Shown: piece after piece, positions 6,932 to 13,144 of the stretch | Position numbering within the stretch: position 1 is the first letter of the stretch | Layout: each line of letters opens with the position of its first letter | Assembly (NCBI GenBank): GCA_027319585.1 | Contig: DAHVMY010000043.1 | Coordinates: 1-13,144, forward strand | Source of the DNA: AG-12 sp027319585 | GTDB taxonomy: Bacteria > Chloroflexota > Dormibacteria > Aeolococcales > Bog-877 | Length of the DNA stretch: 13,144 nt | Reading direction: 5' to 3' | Notes under the pieces: generated by a model | What the model saw: only the letters and a program-made list of their open reading frames with translations | Told to the model about the DNA's origin: nothing | The model's database searches: none | Position numbers and translations under genes: made by a program

Positions 6932-8934
6932 GCTCGCGGCCGCCCCTGGTGGCCCGGGTGGTGCCAGATCTGCCCGCGGGGCCCCCGGCCCGGGCCTACG
7001 ACTACCTCGTGCCTGAGAGCCTGCGGCCCGACCTCTGCCTCGGCCAGCGGGTCCTGGTTCCTTTCGGCCGACGCAAGATCTTTGCCTTCGTGGTGGAGTT
7101 GCTGGAGGAGTCGGCGGTGGACTCCCTGCGCTCCGTCGAGCAGATCCGCGACTTTGAGCCGCTGGTGTTGCCCCACCAGATCTCGCTGGCGCAGTGGATC
7201 TCCGGCCACTACCTAAGCCCCCTGCCTGAGGTGCTGAGGGCGATGGTCCCGCCCGCGCTGCGGACCGGCCGACCCGGTGCCCGGTCTCGACGGTCTCGAA
7301 CAGGTGACCCGAACGGCCCCGCAGTCGAGATGGGCAGTGGGCCGAAGCTCATCCTGAGCCCGGAGCAGGAGGCGGCGCTGGCTCCAATCCGCCAGGCGAT
7401 CCTGTGGTCCCGTGCCGAGGAGTTCCTGCTCTTCGGGGTGACCGGATCGGGCAAGACGGAGGTCTACCTGGAGGCGATCAAGACCGCCCTCGGCCAGGGC
7501 AAAGGGGCGATCGTGCTGATCCCCGAGATCTCGCTGACCCCCCAGACGGTCGCGAGGTTCTCCATTCACTTCCCGGGCCGGGTGGCTGTCTTGCACTCGG
7601 CGCTGACGCCCGCCGAGCGGGGTCGCGAGTGGCGCCGGGTCCGGGCCGGGGAGGTTGACGTGGTGGTGGGGTCGCGCAGTGCGATCTTCGCCCCGATGCG
7701 CAACATCGGGGTGGTGGTGGTCGACGAGGAGGACTCCACCTCCTACAAGCAGTACGACCGGGTCCCCCGCTACCACGCCGTCGAGGTCGCTCGCCGCCTG
7801 GGTCGCGTGCTGTCGGTGCCGGTGGTGCTGGGGAGCGCCACGCCCCGGCTGGAAACCTACCACCAGGCCCAGCCGGCAGGGCCGATCACGATGCTGCGAC
7901 TGCCGAAGCGATACGGGAACCGGCTCCTGCCGGCGGTCACCGTTGTGGATCTGCGGGAGGAGCTGGCGCGCGGGAACCGCTCGCCGTTCTCGCGGGCGCT
8001 TGCGGAGTCAGTGGGCGAAGCGCTGGCGCAGCGGAGCCAGGTGATTCTCTTTCTCAACCGGCGCGGGGTGTCCAGCGTGGTCCTCTGCCGCACCTGCGGC
8101 GAGTCGCTGGGCTGTCCCGACTGCTCGGTGTCTCTGACACTGCACGCCTCGCAGCACGCTCTGGTCTGTCATTACTGCGGCTATCAGATGCCGCTTCCCG
8201 AGCTCTGTCCGAGCTGTGGCGGGAAGGTGCTGAGAGCGTTGGGCGCGGGCACCGAGCGGGTGGAGGCGGAGGCGCGCAGCCTCTGGCCCCAGGCTCGGAT
8301 CCTGCGCATGGACCGGGACACCGTCCTGCACCGTGACGCCCATCGGGAGATCTATCAGGCCTTCGCGGAACGGCGCGCGGACCTGCTGATAGGCACGCAG
8401 ATGGTCGCCAAGGGTTGGGATCTGCCCGGGGTCCGGCTGGTGGGGATCGTCAACGCCGACATCGCTCTGCACTTTCCGGACTTCCGCGCCTCGGAGAAGA
8501 CCTTCTCGCTGCTGACCCAGGTCGCCGGTCGGGCGGGTCGCGGCGACGAGCCCGCCCAAGTGATCCTGCAGACCTACTCCCCCGAGCACCCGGCCGTGCT
8601 TCGGGCGGTCGACCACGACTACGAAGGATTTGCCGGGATTGAGCTCGAGGCTCGCCGCCAGCTGGGTTTCCCGCCCTTCAGCCGGATGGTGGTGCTGACC
8701 AAGAGCGCGGTCCAGGAGGAGCAGGCCCGGCGCGAATGTGAGGTCGAGGTGGCCCGCCTGGCGCCGCTGGCACGCGCGGTCGGGGTGGAGGTGCTCGGCC
8801 CCAGCCCCGCCTTCATACCCAAGCTGCGCACCCTGTATCGATGGCAGATCACCCTTCGCGGGGCCACGCTGGAGGGGGTCCGGGAGCACCTGCCGATCGG
8901 GCGCGGGTGGGCCGTGGACATCGATCCCGGCTGA
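6928..8934 (+). CDS. priA: Primosomal protein N' (replication-restart helicase PriA)
   Basis: Superfamily 2 DNA helicase that recognises abandoned forks and loads the replicative helicase. It has 668 residues, slightly short of E. coli PriA (732). The N-terminal DNA-binding region is about 1-110, followed by a weakly conserved linker rich in Arg, Gly and Pro (111-138). Walker A is GVTGSGKT (170-177). The Walker B box reads DEED (266-269) instead of DEEH, followed by STSYKQ. GSATP is at 302-306. Eight cysteines at 387, 390, 396, 399, 414, 417, 427 and 430 form the two zinc sites. GTQMVAKGWDLPGV and QVAGRAGRG are motifs V and VI. The ATG overlaps the coaBC stop (ATGA), and AGGTGG (6913-6918) is a suitable ribosome-binding site. 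def, usually downstream, is absent. Confidence 0.93.
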   Translation: MSSRPPLVARVVPDLPAGPPARAYDYLVPESLRPDLCLGQRVLVPFGRRKIFAFVVELLEESAVDSLRSVEQIRDFEPLVLPHQISLAQWISGHYLSPLPEVLRAMVPPALRTGRPGARSRRSRTGDPNGPAVEMGSGPKLILSPEQEAALAPIRQAILWSRAEEFLLFGVTGSGKTEVYLEAIKTALGQGKGAIVLIPEISLTPQTVARFSIHFPGRVAVLHSALTPAERGREWRRVRAGEVDVVVGSRSAIFAPMRNIGVVVVDEEDSTSYKQYDRVPRYHAVEVARRLGRVLSVPVVLGSATPRLETYHQAQPAGPITMLRLPKRYGNRLLPAVTVVDLREELARGNRSPFSRALAESVGEALAQRSQVILFLNRRGVSSVVLCRTCGESLGCPDCSVSLTLHASQHALVCHYCGYQMPLPELCPSCGGKVLRALGAGTERVEAEARSLWPQARILRMDRDTVLHRDAHREIYQAFAERRADLLIGTQMVAKGWDLPGVRLVGIVNADIALHFPDFRASEKTFSLLTQVAGRAGRGDEPAQVILQTYSPEHPAVLRAVDHDYEGFAGIELEARRQLGFPPFSRMVVLTKSAVQEEQARRECEVEVARLAPLARAVGVEVLGPSPAFIPKLRTLYRWQITLRGATLEGVREHLPIGRGWAVDIDPG

Positions 8935-8955
8935 GCTCCTTCCCCGTCAGCCACC

Positions 8956-8961
8956 CATAAT
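8956..8961 (+). promoter_or_regulatory. Possible internal -10 box before fmt
   Basis: CATAAT lies in the 61-base, relatively A/T-rich priA-fmt gap, the longest gap in this part of the block. No good -35 is seen about 17 bases upstream. It could drive fmt and smpB separately, but the support is only one hexamer. Confidence 0.25.
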
Positions 8962-8995
8962 CGCTACCGCCGCAATCACATAGGGAGGCCTTAGG

Positions 8996-9907
8996 GTGCG
9001 CATCGTCTTCGCCGGGTCGTCAGAGTTCGCGCTGCCATCGCTGCGCGCCCTGGCGGAGGCGGGGCATGAGGTGACGCTGGTTCTCACCGCCGCGGACCGG
9101 CCGGGCGACCGCGGCCGGCTGGCTGCGCGGCCTGTCCGTGACCTGGCTCGGAAGATGGGGTTGGCGGTCGCCCAGCCGCTGCGCTTGACCGCCGCCACGC
9201 CGGAGGTGGAGGCCGCCCGCGCCGACCTTCTGGTGGTCTGCGCCTACGGGCAGCTGCTGCCCGAGGCGGTCTTGGCGGCGTTCCCACTGCGGGCTTGGGG
9301 CGTGCATCCATCGCTGCTGCCGCGGCACCGTGGCGCATCTCCGATCGCGGCAGCGATCCTGGCGGGGGACGACACCACCGGCGTCACGATCTACGCCATG
9401 GACGAGCGCATGGACGCCGGCCCGATCCTGGCGCAGGCTACCATTGCGGTCGAGCCGCGGGCGACCACTCCCAGTCTCACCAGGGAGCTGGCCCAGGTCG
9501 CGTCCGTCCTGCTGGTGAAAGCTCTGGAACAGCAGCGCTCCGGCGAGCTGACCGCCACCCCCCAGGACGAACTTCTCGCGACCTACAGCCACAAGCTGAG
9601 CCGGCGAGACGGAGTCATCTCCTGGACCATGGCGGCGGTGGAGATCGATCGTCTCGTGAGAGCGCTCCAGCCGTGGCCGGGCACGAGCTGCGAGCTGCAG
9701 GGAGGCCCGGTCAAGCTGCTGGCGGGGGAGCCCCAACCCGGTGACAATGCCGGTCATGCGCCAGGGGCGTTGCTCGGGTGGGAGGGCGATTCAGCCAGGG
9801 TCGCGACCGGCGCGGGAGCCTACCTGATCCACTCAGTTCAACCGCCATCGGGCAAGCCCATGACCCCAGCCGCCTACGTTCGTGGCCGCCGGCCCGGGGT
9901 TCGTTGA
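8996..9907 (+). CDS. fmt: Methionyl-tRNA formyltransferase
   Basis: Transfers the formyl group of 10-formyl-tetrahydrofolate to initiator Met-tRNA. The product is 303 residues, near the family norm. The N-terminal Rossmann domain begins MRIVFAGSSEFALPSLRAL. The signature region is VHPSLLPRHRGASPI (103-117), with H104 and MDERMDAGPIL containing D140. The expected catalytic Asn two residues before H104 is Gly (G102). The C-terminal OB-like domain includes LQPWPGTSCELQGGPVKLL and ends QPPSGKPMTPAAYVRGRRPG. GTG 8996 is chosen because GGGAGG (8983-8988) lies seven bases before it. The stop overlaps smpB by one base (TGATG). In many genomes def precedes fmt; here it does not. Confidence 0.93.
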   Translation: MRIVFAGSSEFALPSLRALAEAGHEVTLVLTAADRPGDRGRLAARPVRDLARKMGLAVAQPLRLTAATPEVEAARADLLVVCAYGQLLPEAVLAAFPLRAWGVHPSLLPRHRGASPIAAAILAGDDTTGVTIYAMDERMDAGPILAQATIAVEPRATTPSLTRELAQVASVLLVKALEQQRSGELTATPQDELLATYSHKLSRRDGVISWTMAAVEIDRLVRALQPWPGTSCELQGGPVKLLAGEPQPGDNAGHAPGALLGWEGDSARVATGAGAYLIHSVQPPSGKPMTPAAYVRGRRPGVR

Positions 9908-10383
9908 TGCCCAAGCAGTCCGCGGGCGAGTCGGTGATAGCTCGGAACCGGCGGGCCTGGCATGAGTACCACGTGCTCGAAGAATACGAGGCGGGGCTCG
10001 AGCTGCATGGGACCGAGGTGAGATCGCTGCGCCAGGGTGGCGCCCAGATCGGCGAGGCATATGTGCGGATCGAGCGCGGGGAGGCCTGGCTCCTCGGGGC
10101 CCACATCCAGCCTTACCAGTTTGGGAACCGCCAGAATCACGAACCGGGTCGTCCCCGCCGCCTGCTCCTGCATCGTCGCGAGATCAGTCATCTGGCGGGG
10201 ATGGTCAAGCAGCCAGGGCTGACCATGATCCCGCTCGACCTGCACCTCTCCGGCAACCGGGTCAAGGTGCGATTGGGGGTCTGCCGCGGCAAGCGAGAGT
10301 ACGACAAGCGCCAGGCGCTGATGGAACGGGAGGCGGCCCGGGAGGTGCAACGCGGGCTGGCCAGGGCCTGGAGGCGCGGTTGA
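9907..10383 (+). CDS. smpB: SsrA-binding protein SmpB
   Basis: Binds the tRNA-like domain of tmRNA and brings it to stalled ribosomes for trans-translation. The product is 158 residues, the normal length. Family motifs are RNRRAWHEYHVLE, LHGTEVRSLRQG, EAYVRI, NHEPGRPRRLLLHR (78-91) and the C-terminal GKREYDKRQALMEREAAREV (128-147), where DKR belongs to the tail that enters the mRNA channel. ATG 9907 overlaps the fmt stop. Its RNA partner ssrA begins 75 bases downstream on the same strand. No transcription terminator is visible between them, although ssrA appears to have its own promoter. Confidence 0.96.
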   Translation: MPKQSAGESVIARNRRAWHEYHVLEEYEAGLELHGTEVRSLRQGGAQIGEAYVRIERGEAWLLGAHIQPYQFGNRQNHEPGRPRRLLLHRREISHLAGMVKQPGLTMIPLDLHLSGNRVKVRLGVCRGKREYDKRQALMEREAAREVQRGLARAWRRG

Positions 10384-10431
10384 CAAGGGCGCCGCAGGCC
10401 GGCTGCACCTCAGGCGAGCCGCAGTTTGGGG

Positions 10432-10437
10432 TATAGT
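10432..10437 (+). promoter_or_regulatory. Likely -10 box of the ssrA promoter
   Basis: TATAGT at 10432-10437 would start transcription near 10444, about 15 bases before the mature tmRNA 5' end, leaving a short leader for RNase P. The -35 region at 17 bases spacing (about 10409) is a poor match. Confidence 0.45.
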
Positions 10438-10458
10438 CGAGCCAGGTGGCCCGACCCT

Positions 10459-10878
<420 letters not shown>

Positions 10879-10893
10879 GTGCCGAAGTTGAGT

Positions 10894-12141
10894 TCAGGCG
10901 CCCCAAAGCGTACTGATGGGTAGTGCAAGAATCCGATCCGACAACCTAAAGACGTCTGGACCGGTATGCATTACGGCCCCAGCGACCAACCGGTCCTCCA
11001 GGAGACTTCGCAACCAAAGTAAGTGCCTGGCATCGTGAGCCGATGGCGCCGAGGATGCCTTGAATTCAAAGGCCAGCACCTTCTTGTCCTCGGTTTCAAG
11101 GAGAAGGTCGATCTCCTGTCTACCGCCCTTTGTCCTCAAGTGGTACGGCTTCACCCTGGTCGGAGTCAAACTCCACAGGGGGCGCAGTTGGGCCGTAATG
11201 AAGGTGTCGAGCATTCTGCCAAGAACGTCCGAGTCGCCCAGGATTCCTTGGAGACTTACGTGTGCCGCATTGGCAGCCAGGGCCGGATCGACGACATAGC
11301 GCTTTGGGAGTTCGGTAAAACGCGAAAACGCCTTCTTGGTCCAGCCCGGCAGACGTTCCGTCAGGAAGAGATTCTCGAACAATCCGTCATATCCCGCGGC
11401 CGCGTCCTTACCTACACCGGCGGCATCGTGTAGGGTTTTGTCGAGGGGTGTTCCCGCCGTCTGCAGTGCTAGTGCCTCGAAGTAGGCACGCATCTTTTGG
11501 GGATTACCCCGTGGCATCACGGCAAGGGCGTCTCTAGTTATCACTTGGCTAATGTAACTATCGAGCCAGTTGCTTCTCGCCGCTTGAGAGAGAGGGCGCA
11601 GTGCCACCTCGGGAAAGCCGCCCCGGGTGGCCAACTCAAGGTAGTCGCTTAACCGCGGCCGGGTTTGCCCCCTGGCAAACGCAGCGACGTCGGAGGAGGC
11701 CACTTTGTCAAGGAACCCTACAGACTGCTTGTCTAGGCTCGTTTGCAGCTCCACTTCGGTCAATCCGTACATACTCATGCGAATGAAGCGGCCGGTCCCG
11801 GGCCAGACGCGGTTCTCCAGCTCGCCCCTAACACTGCCGGTCACAATGAAGCGACCGGGATGGGGGTCGCTATCTACCGCTCTGCGGACCGCTCCCAGCA
11901 CCTCAGGCACCTCTTGCCACTCGTCTAAGAGCAAGGGCTCTCTTCTCCCTCGGAGAGCGTCGTCCGGATCGGCTTTAAAGGCGGCGGAGTCGGCTGGGCT
12001 GTCGAGACTGACTGTCTCGGCAGCGACTTGCCGCGCGGTAGTTGTCTTGCCGGCAGCCCGAGGCCCATTAATCATCACAGCGGGGAAGTCGGCCAGTAGT
12101 TGCTGCAATCTATCGTCAGCTAGGCGTCCCTGGTACTTCAT
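10894..12141 (-). CDS. AAA ATPase with DUF4143 (nuclease-like) C-terminal domain
   Basis: Product of 415 residues with the two-part architecture of the AAA_14/DUF4143 family. The N-terminal ATPase has Walker A GPRAAGKT (26-33), Walker B LLLDEWQ (70-76) and FIVTGS (98-103). The middle (about 215-290) resembles the winged-helix part of DUF4143 (LQTAGTPLDKTLHDAAGVGK to LPKRYVVDPALA). Near the C-terminus, GGRQEIDLLLE (339-349) and LAFEFKAS (356-363) place D345, E359 and K361 like a PD-(D/E)xK nuclease fold. These proteins are common in prokaryotes and often on mobile DNA; their cellular role is poorly known and I do not assign one. The gene converges on ssrA (44 bases apart) and appears to be transcribed as a leaderless mRNA. 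Its lower G+C suggests acquisition. Confidence 0.88.
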   Translation of the reverse strand: MKYQGRLADDRLQQLLADFPAVMINGPRAAGKTTTARQVAAETVSLDSPADSAAFKADPDDALRGRREPLLLDEWQEVPEVLGAVRRAVDSDPHPGRFIVTGSVRGELENRVWPGTGRFIRMSMYGLTEVELQTSLDKQSVGFLDKVASSDVAAFARGQTRPRLSDYLELATRGGFPEVALRPLSQAARSNWLDSYISQVITRDALAVMPRGNPQKMRAYFEALALQTAGTPLDKTLHDAAGVGKDAAAGYDGLFENLFLTERLPGWTKKAFSRFTELPKRYVVDPALAANAAHVSLQGILGDSDVLGRMLDTFITAQLRPLWSLTPTRVKPYHLRTKGGRQEIDLLLETEDKKVLAFEFKASSAPSAHDARHLLWLRSLLEDRLVAGAVMHTGPDVFRLSDRILALPISTLWGA

Positions 12142-12148
12142 AGGCTCC

Positions 12149-12177
12149 AGTGTAGCTCAGCCCCGCCCTCAGGTCCA
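12149..12177 (-). promoter_or_regulatory. Promoter of the DUF4143 ATPase gene, probably leaderless
   Basis: On the minus strand TGGACC (12177-12172) is a 4/6 match to the -35 consensus. It is separated by exactly 17 bases from TACACT (12154-12149, -10). Seven bases later is the ATG at 12141, so the transcript should begin at or next to the start codon. GGAG at 12148-12145 is too close to the ATG (3 bases) to be a normal ribosome-binding site. The -35 lies inside the first unit of the tandem array. Confidence 0.5.
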
Positions 12178-12258
12178 CCCTAGCCCCGCCCTCAAGTCCA
12201 CCACAGCCCCGCTTGCAGGTCCACCTGACCCCCGCCCTGAAATCCAGTACAGCCCCGC
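12159..12258. repeat. Tandem array of 23-base repeats
   Basis: Four head-to-tail units begin at 12159, 12182, 12205 and 12228, each starting AGCCCCGC (ACCCCCGC in the fourth). The first eight bases of a fifth begin at 12251. The unit is close to AGCCCCGCCCTC followed by AGGTCCACC. Units 1 and 2 agree at 20/23; the others agree with their best partner at 18/23. The array lies directly upstream of the ATPase gene and overlaps its -35, so it may be an operator array. Another possibility is slippage-derived repeat with no function. There are no spacers, so it is not CRISPR. Confidence 0.75.
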
Positions 12259-12461
12259 GAACTGGGCGCCAAGACTCTCGTGTCCGTTGGCTGCAACAGC
12301 TGGAGGCTAGGTCGAAACCAACAGATGCCCCTAACGTCGCCACCTCAATTGGGCTCAGCCCGACTGTACGTGTACAAGAAAGCGGTAGCGGCCTGTACGA
12401 GCCGGTTGCGAAGTGCGTGCAGGAGGGGCTGAGCCGAAGTCGCCAGTGCCGCACAGCAAGA

Positions 12462-12494
12462 CCTTGCAACAACCGCACCAGGGTTCTTGCAAGG
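12462..12494. repeat. 13-7-13 inverted-arm recombination-type site
   Basis: CCTTGCAACAACC (12462-12474) is the reverse complement of GGTTCTTGCAAGG (12482-12494) at 12 of 13 positions, with a 7-base spacer GCACCAG (12475-12481). Arms of about 13 bases around a 6-8 base overlap are the usual core architecture for tyrosine recombinases. The spacer shares CACCAG with the tmRNA 3' end. The right arm belongs to direct repeat copy R. Confidence 0.6.
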
Positions 12495-12509
12495 CGACTT
12501 GCAAGGTTG
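12476..12509 (+). repeat. Direct repeat copy R (putative attR)
   Basis: This is the distal copy of the 34-base repeat found at the tmRNA 3' end. It contains two direct copies of CTTGCAAGG (12486-12494 and 12498-12506) separated by CGA. Copy L has the same pattern with changes, so both sites carry a core arm plus a second TTGCAAGG. The latter may be an accessory binding site. Confidence 0.65.
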
Positions 12510-12870
12510 CCCCGGCGCGGTTCGGCGTCCAGGACTGGGACTGGGAGCCGTACAAGCGCGCTCGGTGGGGCGGTCGGCCTGTCGGAAGCTGCGTCGAACC
12601 ACTTCCGTCGGAGGGGTGGTCGAGTTCAGGCGGTGGGCGGCTCGACGCCGGTTGGTAGACCGGAGCCTGTCGGTGCCCGGGCAGCGGTACTACTGGCTGA
12701 GCGGATCTGGAGCGGGGACTCCACCATGCTGCGCCCACCTGTCTCTCCGGCCGGGCGGAGAACGGCGCGGTTGTCGCCCCCGCCGCCACGCTGGGAGGCC
12801 GACAGCCACTCGATGAGCATGTCCGCGCAGGCCGGCGATGGCCGCAGGAGGTTTGAGTTACGGGATCGGC

Positions 12871-12886
12871 TTCGCCGGCCGGCGAA
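12871..12886. repeat. Perfect 16-base palindrome
   Basis: TTCGCCGGCCGGCGAA is its own reverse complement. It lies 40 bases before the putative GTG start at 12926 and could be an operator near that promoter. As RNA it could also form a six-pair hairpin with a GGCC loop, but no T-run follows, so it is not a typical terminator. Confidence 0.5.
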
Positions 12887-12913
12887 ATCCTGGGCGTGCC
12901 CACGACCGGTTGT

Positions 12914-12919
12914 TATCGT
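12914..12919 (+). promoter_or_regulatory. Extended -10 box of a leaderless start
   Basis: TATCGT is preceded by TG at 12911-12912 (extended -10 pattern) and followed six bases later by GTG 12926, so transcription would begin at the start codon. No good -35 is visible. Confidence 0.35.
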
Positions 12920-12925
12920 GCAGCG

Positions 12926-13072
12926 GTGCAGGTACGTCTCGAACGTCCCGATGACCGCGATGCGGTGCGCGAGTTGCAGCTGAGGGCGTTTGGCGATCAT
13001 GGCGGCGTTGTGGCCCGCTTTCCGCACATCAGGGAGGGGTTTCAGCTCCCCCACCTTAGGGTTCAGGCGTAG
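12926..13072 (+). pseudogene. N-terminal fragment of a GNAT-type acetyltransferase
   Basis: From GTG 12926 the frame reads VQVRLERPDDRDAVRELQLR, then AFGDHGGVVARF. This strongly resembles the first strand and helix of GNAT N-acetyltransferases (pattern RxExPxDxxAVRxLxxxAF). After about residue 32 the similarity ends, and the frame closes at TAG 13070-13072 after 48 residues; the family needs about 150. No other frame downstream restores the expected continuation. It is therefore a truncated, frameshifted or interrupted gene. The start looks leaderless. The family assignment rests on about 30 residues. Confidence 0.4.
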
Positions 13073-13144
13073 CAGGCTGAGGGGACCGCGAGGAGCTCGA
13101 GGAGCTGTTGCTGGAGGATGGTGAGCTCTGGCGGGAAGGTCTGG

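Larger units (their letters stand above)
12510..12925. other. Intergenic stretch without a supported gene
   Basis: This GC-rich stretch between the distal repeat and the acetyltransferase-like start has open frames on both strands. Their translations are low-complexity and show no family motif. I see no tRNA or rRNA. The only clear structure is the palindrome at 12871-12886. It may be degraded coding sequence. Confidence 0.5.

Noticed and set aside
10380..10385. Perfect TTGACA as the -35 of the ssrA promoter
   Set aside because: It is 46 bases from the TATAGT box, and the sequence at the correct spacing (about 10403) is not a -10. It overlaps the smpB stop and is probably fortuitous.
12159..12258. 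CRISPR array
   Set aside because: The units are directly adjacent with no spacers, and no cas genes are present.
10890..12632. GAGTTCAGGCG repeated at 10890-10900 and 12622-12632 as part of the flanking repeat
   Set aside because: The offset from the 34-base repeat differs (45 versus 146 bases) and an 11-base match is weak evidence in GC-rich DNA.
12355..12903. Minus-strand open frame (182 codons) as a gene
   Set aside because: It spans the distal direct repeat, has low-complexity translation and no recognisable domain or ribosome-binding site.
12213..12983. Long open frame on the plus strand (256 codons) as a gene
   Set aside because: It runs through the tandem repeats, the 13-7-13 site and the GNAT start. 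Its translation is rich in Arg/Ser/Pro without motifs, as expected for chance open frames in GC-rich DNA.

Overview
The window is high-GC DNA (by eye about two thirds G+C over most of its length). It reads as a housekeeping block followed by a small accessory block at the 3' end of the tmRNA gene. The gene order ileS - dksA/traR-type - lspA - rluD - gmk - coaBC - priA - fmt - smpB - ssrA mixes two neighbourhoods known from Gram-positive and related (Terrabacteria) genomes. With a eukaryote-like (type 2) IleRS behind a T-box leader and several leaderless-looking promoters, I infer an uncultivated high-GC Terrabacteria lineage, for example Chloroflexota, Dormibacterota or a relative. I cannot fix the phylum from this sequence.

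Region 1 (1-10383) is one co-directional run, probably one or a few operons. A T-box element (91-120) precedes ileS. Then come a DksA/TraR zinc-finger protein, signal peptidase II, an RluD-type pseudouridine synthase, guanylate kinase, the bifunctional CoaBC, the primosomal helicase PriA, Met-tRNA formyltransferase and SmpB. Most junctions overlap by 1-8 bases. Themes are translation (IleRS, Fmt, SmpB, rRNA modification), nucleotide and CoA supply, replication restart and lipoprotein maturation. rpoZ (usual between gmk and coaBC) and def (usual between priA and fmt) are missing from their customary places. Several enzymes carry substitutions at well-known motif positions: Fmt Asn to Gly, CoaC PxMN to PAME, PriA DEEH to DEED. 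The lspA start looks disturbed.

Region 2 (10432-10849) is the tmRNA gene with its own likely promoter. It has a G3-U70 acceptor stem, an encoded CCA and a 14-residue tag ending LAYAA. SmpB, its obligate partner, is directly upstream.

Region 3 (10845-12509) is the most interesting part. A 34-base direct repeat (31/34 identical) starts at the CACCA end of the tmRNA and recurs 1631 bases downstream. The distal copy sits in a 13-7-13 inverted-arm site typical of tyrosine-recombinase cores. Exchanging the two halves in silico gives a nearly perfect palindromic attP. The enclosed 1.6 kb is visibly less GC-rich. It carries one gene on the minus strand, an AAA ATPase with a DUF4143 nuclease-like C-terminus. 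That gene is preceded by a leaderless-type promoter and a tandem array of 23-base repeats. No integrase is present, so this looks like a minimal, trans-mobilised or decayed integrative unit.

Region 4 (12510-13144) holds no convincing intact gene. Near its right end lie a 16-base perfect palindrome and a leaderless start of a GNAT-type acetyltransferase. The GNAT similarity stops after about 30 residues, as if interrupted or degraded.
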